Assembly (NCBI GenBank): GCA_950295325.1 | Contig: OX485804.1 | Location: 66,748,033-66,812,032 of the forward strand | DNA length: 64,000 nt | Reading direction: 5' to 3' | Origin: Polytrichum commune | Lineage: Eukaryota > Streptophyta > Polytrichopsida > Polytrichales > Polytrichaceae | Part shown: positions 44,776 through 55,176 of the stretch, piece after piece | How positions within the stretch are numbered: the first letter of the stretch is position 1 | Layout of the letters: each line of letters begins with the position of its first letter | The notes under the pieces: generated by a model | Told to the model about the DNA's origin: nothing | Database searches by the model: none | What the model saw: only the letters and a program-made list of their open reading frames with translations | Made by a program: the position numbers and the translations under genes

Positions 44776-45575
44776 GAGGACATCAATCTCCTTTAGTGGG
44801 GGAGAGACTCTAGTAGCAAACATAGCTTCGAGGTTAATTGCTCCACAACATGCACTTGTTCTTTGGCTTGAGGGAATAAAGTCCTAACTTTAGTGGTGCA
44901 AAGAGAAAAGTATGAGATGAGGTCCTAGTCTTGTACTTGTGCTTGGTTAATGGAAGAGGGGGAATAGACATGCCAAACTAGGTTGGGTAAGCCGAGTAAT
45001 TGGGGGCCATGGCTTGGAAGGGCCTTGGATAAAACCAAGAAACTTCTTAGTTGTGGGCTTGTCCGGGCGGGGACAAGGTGATGGCGCGTGCTCATAAAAG
45101 TGCTACCCGCGAGCTAACGAGAGTTGGCGCATGGGAGTCATGAACCCATGTCTCGAAAGAGCAAAGTGGGAACCGAGTCGGGCGGGACTTGGCATCACCC
45201 CCGTGCGATCGAGGCGTGGCTTAACAATGGAAAGCCATCTCGGAGTTGCAACCGAGACAACTTAGTGGAAGCGTTGAGGTCTCGCCTAGATGTGTCACGT
45301 TAGGCTAGTGGAGCCTAACGGGGGAGGCCCCAAAGGAGGGGCAACCCAAGTGAGTCCCAAAGTAGGTGGGTCTAGTGTAGGTTAAGTCCTTGGAGGAGAG
45401 ATCCAAGGTCGCTAACGGACCACCTAGGAACGACACCTTTGGGACTATGCCAAATTTGAAGATGCATTGTGGGGGTCGCGCCCTAAGGTAAACACAATGC
45501 CGCACCATAGAGGATGGCAACTTGAGAATTGGTGTGCCGACTACGAGTATAGTCGATGAGGGCATCGACTCCGTT

Positions 45576-45588
45576 TGGTGGGGGTGAG
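45576..45588 (+). other. Candidate polypurine tract
   Basis: The purine-rich run GGTGGGGGTGAG lies directly before the 3' LTR. It recurs in the same place in the nested copies (CTCACCCCCACC after 55176 and 57654). Confidence 0.65.
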
Positions 45589-46560
45589 TGTCGCGCACCT
45601 CTCCATGAGGAGTGCTCGAAACACCATGGGCACAAGGGGGACCCCGGAGTGACACCCGGGACTTGTGGCGCCGTTGGTGAGAGGGCCCAAGTGATCCTAG
45701 TGTGGGTGAGGGCCCCGGGCGTTGGGAACGCCTCCCACCCACGTAGACTAGGAGGCACAAGGGTAAGGCCATAAGCTATGCGTAGCTAATGGCGTGGTGA
45801 TTCTAGAATGCTCAAGATCACCTCAATCGGAGGTGTGAGCTAGGAGTTATGGCCATTTGAGTGGGGCGCTGTCCCGGGACAGCGCCCTGGTACAGCAGTG
45901 CCTGGGAGTGATTCCCGGGACTGCCAAGGTTCAAACAGGCATAACTATGTCAATACTTGCCTGTATGGGGCAAGTGAGGAGTCCATCGGCATTTACGTGA
46001 AGCGTAGATGAAGATGGAGTGGTTGGTTGTTAGCAGCAGACATCATACAAGGAAGTTATGATGGTCTGAAGCTGCTGGGGGATTCTAGGCCCAGCGGCTA
46101 AGGGAAAGTGTCCACTTGGCCCCAACTCTTGGTAGAGAGGCAAGAGGTTGGTTGACGGTGGGGTAGGGGCCCCGCGTAGAGTCCTAGAGGCTTATATGGG
46201 TGAGGTGGTGTGGCCTCACCCACCCGAGGCCGAACGGCACGGCCTCCATGGGCATTGGCCCATTGTGAGGCCATAGTTGCCTAGTATGGTTCGGGTTGTT
46301 GTAGTGTTGCTCCGGCAACGCGATGATCAACATAGGATTGGACTTCCATGGATGGAAGTCCACATTGGGGAAATGGGTTACCGATTAAGGGGTGAGTCCC
46401 GAAAGCAAAGTAGGAGGGTTGGTTCCCTCCTATGAACTATTGGTCCGGGGTAAGAGGAGCTATCCATTAGCATGGCGGAATGCGAAGGGTTAGCGCTCGT
46501 AACCTTTGCTAGAAACGAAAATTGGCAAGATTATTAAGGGACCTAGCAAGGGTTGCGACA
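45589..46560 (+). repeat. 3' LTR of the full-length element
   Basis: 972 bp; no difference from the 5' LTR was found on line-by-line comparison. Confidence 0.95.
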
Positions 46561-46565
46561 GACAG

Positions 46566-46649
46566 CGTGGTGGTCCCCCCGATTTTGCCCTCGCCACCTT
46601 CACCTCCCAAGACCCGGTTCCTGGTGCTAGACCTCAACGGGGTCCTTGC
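46566..46649 (+). pseudogene. Third-lineage HAD exon fragment, 3' piece
   Basis: Removing the retrotransposon and one GACAG restores a frame reading SVVVPPILPSPPSP, then FLVLDLNGVLA, collinear with the HAD exon of elements A and C. It diverges after motif I at about 46648. The nucleotide sequence differs clearly from A and C, so this is a separate lineage. Confidence 0.72.
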
Positions 46650-46700
46650 AGGGTTGTCTATCGCGACGTCATGACGGTGTCGTGCCGTCATGTCAGGTCG

Positions 46701-46728
46701 TGTCGTGACGGACCCCTCCGTCACGACA
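46701..46728. repeat. Third-lineage palindrome
   Basis: Perfect arms TGTCGTGACGGA and TCCGTCACGACA flank CCCC. A related inverted pair (CATGACGG...CCGTCATG) lies just upstream (46670-46692). It is adjacent to the third HAD fragment. Confidence 0.85.
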
Positions 46729-46921
46729 CAATAGGGTCCACGTAGGGTCAACATAGGGGGAATGGACTAGGGTGGGTAAAATACTTACCTTCTTGCCAAG
46801 GTGGCGTCCTATGTGGCAGAAAACGCCGACGTGGATGTGCATATTTCCCTTGCCAAGTAAACCATTTTGCCATTGTGTTTAGGGTTCTGTTAAAATCAAA
46901 GTAGAAAAATATGACTAAGGA

Positions 46922-47950
46922 GGGTGTGGGGCGGACGGTGGGGCGGACGGGAGAGGGGGGTGGTGCGGACGGCGGAGGGGGGTGGTGCGGACGGGGGAGG
47001 GGGGTGGTGCGGACGGACGGGGGGTGGAGCGGACGGGGGAGGGGGGAGGGGGGTGGTGCGGATGGGGGAGGGGGGTGGAGCGGACGGGGGTGGGGCGGAC
47101 GGAGGGGGGTGGAGCGGACGGGGGAGGGGGGTGGAGCGGACGGGGGAGGGGGTGGAGCGGACGGGGGTGGGGCGGACGGACGGGGGTGGAGCGGACGGGG
47201 GTGGGGCGGACGGACGGGGGTGGAGCGGACGACGGAGGGGGGTGGAGCGGACGACGGAGGGGGGCGGACGACGGAGGGGGGTGGAGCGGACGACGGAGGG
47301 GGGTGGGGCGGACGGAGGGGGGTGGAGCGGACGGGGGAGGGGGGTGGAGCGGACAGGGGTGGGGCGGAAGGGGGTTGGGAACGGGGGGGAGAACGCTGGA
47401 GCGGACGGGGGAACGCGGGGGCGGACGGGGGGAACGCGGAGGGCTCCGTCCGCCCCAAGTTCCCTCACGTCCACCCCACGTTCCCCCGCCGTGCGTTCAC
47501 GTTCCCACACGTTTCCTAACGTCCGCACCCGTTCCCTACCGCGTTCCCCCCAGTCCGCACCCGTTCCCTCCCGTCCGCACCCGTTCCCCCCCAGTCCGCA
47601 CCCGTTCCCTTCCCGTCCGCCCACGTTCCCTCCCGTCCGCCCCACGTTCCCTCCAGTCCGCCCCATGTTCCCTCCCGTCCGCGCTACGTTCCCCTCCCGT
47701 CCGCCAACGTTCCCTCCCGTCCGCCCCATGTTCCCTCCCGTCCGCCCCATGTTTCCTCCTGTCCGCGCTACGTTCCACTCCCGTCCGCCCGCGTTCCCCT
47801 CCAGTCCGCCCCACGTTCCCCTCCCGTCCGCCCCATGTTCCCGTACGTTCCCTCCCGTCCGCGCTCCGTTCCCTTCCGTCCGCCCGTGTTCCCCTACGTC
47901 CGCCCCCTCGTTCCCTCCGTCCGCCCCCGCGTTCCCACGTTCCCCATACG
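46922..47950. repeat. GC-rich minisatellite that switches from G-rich to C-rich at about 47445
   Basis: 46922-47440 is built of GGGGTGGAGCGGACGGGGG-type units; 47450-47950 of CGTTCCCTCCCGTCCGCCC-type units, which are roughly their reverse complement. The whole therefore forms an imperfect giant inverted repeat with many G4-capable runs. Long ORFs on both strands are by-products of the repeat. Similar G-rich units lie at 53824-54204. Confidence 0.85.
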
Positions 47951-48011
47951 TCCTTTTCGTGCCCCATGTCAAATCCGACCGGGATCCCATAATGATTGTG
48001 CTCCCCTTTGC

Positions 48012-48021
48012 CTATATAAAG
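48012..48021 (+). promoter_or_regulatory. TATA box of the kinase-like gene
   Basis: CTATATAAAG, about 234 bp upstream of the ATG at 48246 and directly after the C-rich minisatellite. A CT-rich leader (48030-48062) follows, where transcription probably starts. Confidence 0.7.
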
Positions 48022-48245
48022 CCGTGGGGTTTTAGTTCCCCTCACTTTCCTCTCCTCCCACCACAAAGGGACCCGAGACCTTGTTGCCGTCCCAAGGACA
48101 GCGGCACCGCGCGGGTCTCAGGGGGTTTGGGAGGGCAGGGCAAATTGTGGGGGAACCCTCGCAATTTTTTTTCCAGATTCACGCACTCATTTCTACATTC
48201 ACTCACTCTTTTTTACATTCAGTCACTCACGCGGTTTTTTTCACG

Positions 48246-50162
48246 ATGGAGGGGGAGGACATTGCTCCTTACCAAGACGAGGATACGAGGCTGCACCGTG
48301 CTTGGCTCCAAAGCACTCCACTTGCGCATACTGGAAAGGGTACGGGAAGCGAGGCCGGAAGTGGAAGCACTGCAGCACGTCCCCCACGTCCAGATCCTTT
48401 TCGGTTTGACGAAGAGTTCTTTGCAGTTGGCCATTCAGGAGGCAACCAAACACGTGGAAGCCGTGGAACACGTGGGAGTCGGGGAAACAGTGGACATAGA
48501 GGGAGAACAGGAAGGGGACCAAGCTCAGGCAGTTCCACCGATATAAATGCAGCCACTCATGGAGAGTCCGTGCCACCACGATCTCCGACACGGCGGACAT
48601 CAAGACCGGAGAGCCCTGCACGTGATGTACCTCAGGGTTCGGAGCATGGTGAAAGACGGGGACAAAAACGCCCAACAATTTCGGAAGGGACGGAGGAGGG
48701 GTCCGGGGTTTCAGGTTCGCAATCGAGGAAAAGGAAAAATAGAGGCAAACGCGACCCGCGGATCGATGAGGCTCGAAACCATTGTAGGGTCGTGCTGTTG
48801 GAGTGGTTTAGAAATAACAGCATGGTTTATTTGGAAAAAAAATACCTCAATGATGGTACAAAGGGGTTGGATTTGGTGAGGAACGATTTGATTCTTATTC
48901 TCACGGAAGCCACGGCTGGAGCGGAGTTTGAAGATGCTAGGGGCATGAGCGATTGGGGCACCTGGATTGAACAACAAGCCGTGGAAGCAATCTACAATCC
49001 AACAATGGCATATGATGCTGTGCATCCTAGCGAGGGAAGTAGTAGTGGCAGGAAGTCCGAGCTGTACATGAAGCTAGAGAATTGGAAAAGAGGCGTAATA
49101 GCAGCAAAAGGAACATCCGCCCGCAACCTTCCCATTTTTATTGACAGGCAGATGGCAGACAACATTGCCACTCAGGGCCGGCAGGGTGTCATATGGTTGC
49201 CTAGGAATGCGGAGATCAAAGCCTTGGATAAGGAAATCTTCCAAGGGACCTTCGGAGTGGTGCGGAGAGTCGCAATTCATGGAGCATCATTCATCCCTAG
49301 CTGGATAGAGTGGGCTGGGAAGACCATGAAGGCCACGAATAGTTTGGAGAATCGAAAGGAACGTTCAGTTGAAGCATTGGCGTGTCCAGTAGATCATCCT
49401 GGGGTAATCAAGCTACAATACCTCAATATGAAAACATACGAATCCTATTCGATGTGGTGGAATGGAGGCTCCTTGAAAAACATGAGGATCTATGACTTCA
49501 GCGTTCCGGAAACCCACGAGCGCACAATCCTTCACATGCCTGGGGCAGACTTTGAAGCACGGAAACGGTTGGTTGTATATCGAAGGCATCGAGCTTATTT
49601 GGCATGGGCTCTAATGTGCATTGTGGATGTAGTGCACAAGCATGACGTGTTGCACAATGACCTTAATCCCAACAATGTCATGCTGCATTTCCCACAAGAC
49701 CGTGAGAACACGGTTTACATTGGTGTGTGTGATTGGGGCATGGCATCCTGGGGAGGTGAAGACGCACCCTCCAACTATGGAAAAGATTCAGTGGATGAGA
49801 TGAACAAGCACAAAGCAAAATACAACTGTGCTGGTCCAGAATTATTCCATGTACGAGGGCAGCGTGGAACATCCACCTCTCCGGTGATGATGGCTCGGAA
49901 ACATAGGCACACGTTTCTATCGGAGTCCTTCTCAGTGGGTGCTTTGGCAAAGAAGATTTATGCCAGGGATGCGACTTCCCCCTTGTTTCAGCTAAACAGT
50001 GATCCAAATGGCTTGAATATGCGGTTTGAGTTAGCATTGGATTCATTGACGAAGACCAATCCAGCGGAAAGGTCAACCATCACACACGTAGTGAACATTT
50101 TGAAGTCCCCTCCATACAACATGGTTAACCCGACAATGTGCTTCCGTGACACTGCAAAATAG
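48246..50162 (+). CDS. Single-exon protein kinase-like protein with a long basic N-terminus
   Basis: 638 residues from ATG 48246; the frame is open further upstream but this is the first ATG after the TATA box. Residues 1-170 are disordered, rich in Gly, Arg and Ser, with a nuclear-localisation-like SRKRKNRGKRD. A conserved middle region follows (about 170-320). The kinase-like fold has a glycine loop QGTFGVVRRV (333-), catalytic loop LHNDLNPNN (D472, N477) and DWG (496-498) in place of DFG. Both catalytic aspartates are kept, but HRD is HND and the VAIK lysine is uncertain (GKTMKA). The TATA box upstream and AATAAA downstream suggest a transcribed gene. Whether it is a host gene or cargo of an element using the flanking GC-rich repeat is unknown. 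Confidence 0.72.
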   Translation: MEGEDIAPYQDEDTRLHRAWLQSTPLAHTGKGTGSEAGSGSTAARPPRPDPFRFDEEFFAVGHSGGNQTRGSRGTRGSRGNSGHRGRTGRGPSSGSSTDINAATHGESVPPRSPTRRTSRPESPARDVPQGSEHGERRGQKRPTISEGTEEGSGVSGSQSRKRKNRGKRDPRIDEARNHCRVVLLEWFRNNSMVYLEKKYLNDGTKGLDLVRNDLILILTEATAGAEFEDARGMSDWGTWIEQQAVEAIYNPTMAYDAVHPSEGSSSGRKSELYMKLENWKRGVIAAKGTSARNLPIFIDRQMADNIATQGRQGVIWLPRNAEIKALDKEIFQGTFGVVRRVAIHGASFIPSWIEWAGKTMKATNSLENRKERSVEALACPVDHPGVIKLQYLNMKTYESYSMWWNGGSLKNMRIYDFSVPETHERTILHMPGADFEARKRLVVYRRHRAYLAWALMCIVDVVHKHDVLHNDLNPNNVMLHFPQDRENTVYIGVCDWGMASWGGEDAPSNYGKDSVDEMNKHKAKYNCAGPELFHVRGQRGTSTSPVMMARKHRHTFLSESFSVGALAKKIYARDATSPLFQLNSDPNGLNMRFELALDSLTKTNPAERSTITHVVNILKSPPYNMVNPTMCFRDTAK

Positions 50163-50225
50163 ATTTTTTTTGTTTTTTTTGCAACAATTTTGAATCATAC
50201 CAATTTTGTAACCGTTGGAGATGTA

Positions 50226-50231
50226 AATAAA
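50226..50231 (+). terminator. Polyadenylation signal of the kinase-like gene
   Basis: AATAAA, 64 bases after the stop codon, followed by a T-rich stretch. Confidence 0.55.
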
Positions 50232-50239
50232 GCCATCAT

Positions 50240-51210
50240 TTTTTCATACAAAACTTGTATATTGTATGAGGTTTATGGATCTTAGTGCAATGTTCATACT
50301 ACTCCATGAGGCCTTTGCTCCATAATCGAGAAGAAATCTATGGGAGGCTAACCAAGGTTCTCGCCTCTCGTGAGGCCACATCCTTCTTTCACATCGTTGT
50401 TATCACATCCATGTGCTAAGTTCAAGTTAACTATAGTTGTTTGTGATATGTCTTGAAAAAATGCAGTTACCTATATTTATTCTAATTTTGGTATGCCACA
50501 AAATGTAGTAAACTATAGTTATATCGGTTGTACACGTGATCCAAAACATCTCTAAATGTTATCTTTCTTCTACTCCCCACATATTGCACACTATAAATGT
50601 TAAACGTGTTAACAGTTAACAAAATAGTACTCCCTTCTTTGTAAATCTGACTCTATAAACGTTAACGGATGAAATACAACCATAATATGGATGATAAAAA
50701 CTACACATCCAGTTACATTGATTCATATTCACTCGTGATTTGTAAACTTGATATTGAATAAAGTTTTGATTGGGTGTGCAATTTTATGAATGGTATTCTC
50801 TCACAAGGAATCTTCACAATTGCTTATATTTATATTTATATAATTTACAATCATTTTTTTTTGGAAGTTTGGACATATTCTTGGCCGTCCAAGTGAAGAG
50901 GCCGTGCGATTAAGTGGCCCAACTTTGTTGATAGTCCAAAGAAATGAACTGAAAATAGCCAAGAAAATATAGTAAGGGTAGCCTTAGTTGGGCATAGTGT
51001 GAAGCCTCCAAAGGCCAAGTGCAAAGTCCAAACCTTTGGCCATGAACTCCCACGGCCTCTCGGCTTGGATGGCCAAAGTGTGAAGCCTCCAAAGGCCAAT
51101 CCCAAAGTCCAAACTCAAAGGAGCATGCCACTTTATTCCTTGCTCAAAATAACCCCTCCAATCTAACGGCCAAGATCTTGTCAATGATTGATTATTTTAA
51201 TGAAAAAAAA
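50240..51210. other. Intergenic, no gene seen; short duplication
   Basis: AT-rich to 50870. From 50880 a segment GTGTGAAGCCTCCAAAGGCC occurs twice (50998 and 51078). GGCCTCTCGG-type words here resemble the fourth-lineage palindrome arms. Confidence 0.45.
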
Positions 51211-51375
51211 GTTCGGCCTCTCGACGGAAGTTTGGGTTGAGCATTTTGCTATACCCAATCTTTGCTCGAGAGGCCGAACTCTTGGCGCCATAACTTCCTA
51301 AAAGTGTTGCCACCTAGGCTCTTTTGGAGGCCACGTCCTTTGAACTTCGGCCTCTAGTGTGAAGGCCGAGAGGAC
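51211..51375. repeat. Fourth-lineage palindromic sites
   Basis: GTTCGGCCTCTCGA (51211-51224) is repeated inverted as TCGAGAGGCCGAAC (51266-51279). A second, closer pair, TTCGGCCTCT...AGGCCGAGAGG, spans about 51345-51372. A half-site CGGCCTCTCGGC lies at 51054. Confidence 0.75.
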
Positions 51376-51569
51376 GGACTTTGGGCATTTCAGCATTTTC
51401 ATTGGTCCAAATGTTGAACCTCTTAAAGTTTGGCCATATTGTGAACCGGCCCTTATATTTGCAATACATGTCTTATTCTTTTTTTGGCACAAATTGAAAA
51501 TACAACCAACCCAGCCGAAACAGCGCAGCCTAAGTGGAAATCTAGAAATAATGCTCATTTGAGGCCTAT

Positions 51570-51800
51570 CCTTCCAAGTAGGGACTAAGTTGCTACGGGT
51601 CACAATAAGACCTTTGACCCCCCAAATCAAATCAAATTTGTTAAGAATGTCATGGTAGGCCACGTCCGGGGCTTTTTCCAAGTCCCTAAGCATCTGTTTC
51701 CATTCAATCCTCCCATACTCTGATTTGTAATACATGTCATAAAAGCTAATGCAATTATTGTTTTGAAGTCTACCATCAAATGATATGTAAGATCGTATGT
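51570..51800 (-). pseudogene. Possible fourth-lineage fragment of the ParB/methyltransferase-like exon 2
   Basis: The minus frame reads MLRDLEKAPDVAYHD then GVKGLIVTRSNLVPTWK. It aligns loosely with the start of exon 2 of element A (MINKFSSIDNASHK, GEIYLITASDSVWARWK): conserved G, LI and WK, with a two-residue gap. A palindrome of its own kind lies next to it, as expected for this family. Similarity is low and could be chance. Confidence 0.35.
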
Positions 51801-51849
51801 TCACTTGTGGTTGGTTCTTTTTATGTACCAGTTTAAGCCAATACTAAAA

Positions 51850-52480
51850 TAAAATAAACCTTATTCTATAAAATCTAATGACACTACCATACAAGTTAGT
51901 AGAGATGTTGTATATTTTTTAAAATTATTCTATATATTTACATAACTACAACTTATAATTTTGTGAAGAATAATACATAATACAACAAAGTTCAAATCAA
52001 TACCTCTTTTGTGCACTCACATATACTCATACGGATTTAGTATAGTGCACCCCCCCCCAAATGATCACTAATGTGGGCCACATTAAATTTAAGCCCACAC
52101 CAAATCCCTAGTTTAATATCAATGTGGGCCATATTAATTTGCTTTTCTAGAATGTTCTAATTTGTGTAAGGTGTTGGTAAGATATCTTTATGAAGTCTAT
52201 AGGAACTCGGGGGATGCACTCTACATTATGTTTGAGAATCACGTGCGTTCATGACCCCTTCTAAAAATCCCAATGTATACCATAAGTTATATGTCTAAGT
52301 AGAGATTGTGCCAACTTGAAGTAGTCCTCGCGATTTGCGAACGTTTAACTTTCGTTGTAGGCATCGTAAAAAAAAGCGGGTGGGTTCGTTGGAAAGCTGG
52401 GAACCTAAACCCTCAAACCATGTATGGAAACACTTCTACATGAGTGAGAGAACAAAACAACGGCACATATGTGGTAGCAA
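51850..52480. other. Intergenic, no gene seen
   Basis: AT-rich, with a small direct repeat of AATGTGGGCCA(C/T)ATTAA (about 52070 and 52120). Confidence 0.45.
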
Positions 52481-52494
52481 TTTGGAATGACGTA

Positions 52495-52775
52495 GGGTTT
52501 AGGGTTTATGAACCACAAAGGTTGAAGCACAAATATGTGAATTGTCGAATGAAAGGGCAAGGGGATGCGTGTGGGTTGTGAAACCATACGAACCACTAAG
52601 GTTGAAGCTCAAATATGTGAATTGTTGAATGAAGATGGCATTCGGATGCCTAATATGCGTTGTGAACCCATATGGACCACAAAGGTTGAAGCACAAATAT
52701 GTACTTTGTTGAATTAATATGACATTCAAATGCGTGTGGGTTGTGAAACTATACGAACCACTAAGGTTGAAGACT
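52495..52775 (+). repeat. Tandem repeat of about 83 bp, three and a half copies
   Basis: Units contain GAACCACAAAGGTTGAAGCA, CAAATATGTGAATTGTTGAA and GGGTTGTGAAAC. The array ends about 30 bp before the start codon at 52802 and may be its promoter region. Confidence 0.8.
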
Positions 52776-52801
52776 CATACATATAACGAGGGTAGAATAT
52801 C

Positions 52802-53362
52802 ATGGATAGGATGGGAGAGAAGAGAGACATGTTTGAGGGTCTAGGATGTGATGAGGAGATAGAAAATTTAGGTGAACCCGATATTCCATTCAATCCATCA
52901 ACCGAGCGTGAGAGAGATGAGAGATGTGCTAGGGATCGATTTCGTGATGAGTATGTCATGACTGCCTTCTCACAATCTACACAAGCTTGGAGGATGAGGG
53001 CGGAGGAGGACCAACGACGATATGCGGACAACTTTGAGATCGATGCGGTGGAGAATGACAACACACAATGCGTGGGTGGAGATCTAAATGATCTGATTGA
53101 TTTGTGTGCGGATATTTTGGAGAAGCCCGGGGATGTGGATGTGGAGGAGACTTCAATTGACATTGAAGATGTCAAGGTAGCGGAAGAATCTTCAAGGACT
53201 TTGCCTTTTCGTAAGAAGAGGAGAGGATTATCGCCTCATCGGCTACCATTGAAGGAACGGATGAAAGACCGAACGATTAGCTATGTTGATTTACTTCGAC
53301 CGAATCCTCTCCCAAAAATGGACCCTCGACGAAAGCCACAAGCATCTACGAGGTTGCCATGA
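52802..53362 (+). CDS. Unrecognised acidic/basic protein of 186 residues
   Basis: ATG at 52802 to TGA at 53362. The N-terminal two thirds are acidic with many charged residues (STERERDERCARDRFRDEY, DLNDLIDLCADILEKPGDVD); the C-terminus is basic (FRKKRRGLSPHRLP). No membrane segment, signal peptide or known motif is visible. An AATAAA lies at 53459, about 100 bases downstream, supporting a real transcript. It lies between an 83-bp tandem repeat and a GC-rich minisatellite, so it might belong to another element. Confidence 0.5.
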   Translation: MDRMGEKRDMFEGLGCDEEIENLGEPDIPFNPSTERERDERCARDRFRDEYVMTAFSQSTQAWRMRAEEDQRRYADNFEIDAVENDNTQCVGGDLNDLIDLCADILEKPGDVDVEETSIDIEDVKVAEESSRTLPFRKKRRGLSPHRLPLKERMKDRTISYVDLLRPNPLPKMDPRRKPQASTRLP

Positions 53363-53364
53363 CG

Positions 53365-53823
53365 GAAGTCAAGTTGACGGAATGAAGTGGAATATTAAAT
53401 CGTGCATGGTTTGTTCATGTATGTGATTTATAAAGGGCATTTGTACCGTCGTCGCAATAATAAAGTCATTACTTGTACATCGTTGTCTCCATAGGGGTGA
53501 TAATTTGTTGGTCATCATACTACATTGGTTACTTTGTTGCTTGAGGGATCCTTCATTAGTTTTGTGTGGATAAGTACACCGGTAATGATATTTAGTGTCA
53601 CATATATTATTTGCAAAGGGCCTAAGTTAGATGGGGTGCGGATGGAGGGACGCGGGAATGTGCAGTAGAAATATTATTGCATATTCATGTAGAGGACTTC
53701 ATTACCTATCCATGGATACCAAGAAATCATTTTTTGGACTTCATATGAATTTTTGAGAGCCAAAAAACCGAGACTATGTCCAAACTTCCAAAAAAAGTTA
53801 AAAAGTGCAGATTCAAAGGAACT
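53365..53823. other. 3' flank of the 186-aa gene, no gene seen
   Basis: Contains the AATAAA at 53459-53464 and otherwise unremarkable AT-rich sequence up to the minisatellite. Confidence 0.4.
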
Positions 53824-54204
53824 CGGGAGCGGACGTATGGGAACGCTAGAGCGGACGCAGGGGAACTCTAAAGCGGACGTAGGGGAACATGGGGCGGACT
53901 TATAGGAACGTTGGAGCGGACGTAAGGGAACATGGAGCGGACGGGGGGGAGCGGAAGGGGGGGGGGCGGGTTGGAGCGGACGAGGGGAACGCGGGAGCGG
54001 ACTGAGGGGAGCGGACGTAGGGAACGAGGGAGCGGACTGAGGGGAGCGGACGTAGGGAACGAGGGGGCGGACGTTTGGGAACGGGTGCGGACGGGGGCGG
54101 GAACGGGTGCGGACTGGGGGGAACGGGTGCGGACTGGGGGGAACGCGGGGGGCGGACGTAGGGGACGTTTGGGAACGGATGCGGACGTTTGGGAACGGGG
54201 GCGG
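53824..54204 (+). repeat. G-rich minisatellite related to 46922-47950
   Basis: Units such as GGGAACGGGTGCGGACGGGG and GGGAGCGGACTGAGGGGAGC in one orientation. It is cut at 54205 by the LTR of a minus-strand retrotransposon; GGCGG at the junction is the predicted target duplication. Confidence 0.85.
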
Positions 54205-55176
54205 TGTCGCAACCCTTGCTAACCCCCTTAGCAATCTTGCCAATTTTCAATTCTAGCAAAGGTTACGAGCGCTAACCATTCGCATTCCGCCATGCTAATG
54301 GTTAGCTCCTCCTACCCCGGACCTTATAGTTCATAGGAGGGAACCAACCCTCCTACTTTGCTTTAGGGACTCACCCCTTAATCGGTAACCCATTTCCCCA
54401 ATGTGGACTTCCATCCATGGAAGTCCAATCCCATGTTGATCATCGTGTTGCCGGAGCAACACTACAACAACCCGAACCATACTAGGCAACTATGGCCTCA
54501 CATTGGGCCAATGCCCATGGAGGCCGTGCCGTTCGGCCTCGGGTGGGTGAGGCCACACCACCTCACCCATATAAGCCTCTAGGACTTCACGCGGGGCCCC
54601 TACCCCACCGTCAACCAACCTCTTGTCTCTCTACCAAGAGTTGGGGCCAAGTGGACATTTTCCCTTAGCCGCTGGGCCTAGAAGCCCCCACAGCTTCAGA
54701 CCATCATAACTTCCTTGTATGATGTCTGATGCTAACACTTGACCACTCCATCTTCATCTACGCTTCACGTAGATGCCGATGGACTCCTCACTTACCCCAT
54801 TCGGGCAAGTTATGAGGACGTTATGCCTCTTTGAACCTTGGCAGTCCCGGGAATCACTCCCAGGCACTGCTGTACCAGGGCGCTGTCCTGGGACAGCGCC
54901 CCACTCAAATGGCCATAACTCCTAGCTCACACCTCCGATTGAGGTGTTCTTGAGCATTCTAGAATCACCACGCCATGAGCTACGCATAGCTCATGGCCTT
55001 ACCCTTGTGCCTCCTAGTCTCCGTGGGTGGGAGGCGTTCCCAACGCCCGGGGCCCTCACCCACACTAGGATCACTTGGGCCCTCTCACCAACGGCGCCAC
55101 AAGTCCCGGGTGTCACTCCGGGGTCCCCCTTGTGCCCATGGTGTTTCGGGCACTCCTCATGGAGAGGTGCGCGACA
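54205..55176 (-). repeat. 3' LTR of copy 2
   Basis: 972 bp, plus-strand sequence starts TGTCGCAACCC and ends GCGCGACA; the polypurine complement CTCACCCCCACC follows. Confidence 0.93.

Larger units (their letters stand above)
39354..46560 (+). mobile_element. Full-length Ty3/gypsy chromovirus-type LTR retrotransposon (7207 bp), TSD GACAG
   Basis: Two 972-bp LTRs (39354-40325 and 45589-46560) begin TGTCGC and end GCGACA; by eye they are identical. GACAG flanks both ends (39349-39353 and 46561-46565). A primer-binding site for initiator-Met tRNA follows the first LTR. The interior has remnants, in order, of gag, protease, RT/RNase H, integrase and a chromodomain, all with stop codons or frame breaks. 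The element is therefore non-autonomous, yet its LTRs indicate very recent insertion. Confidence 0.93.

Noticed and set aside
46748-48546. Long Gly/Arg- or Pro/Ser-rich ORFs (200-540 codons)
   Set aside because: Translations of the GC-rich minisatellite in all frames; no unique sequence or start context. The real gene starts at 48246.
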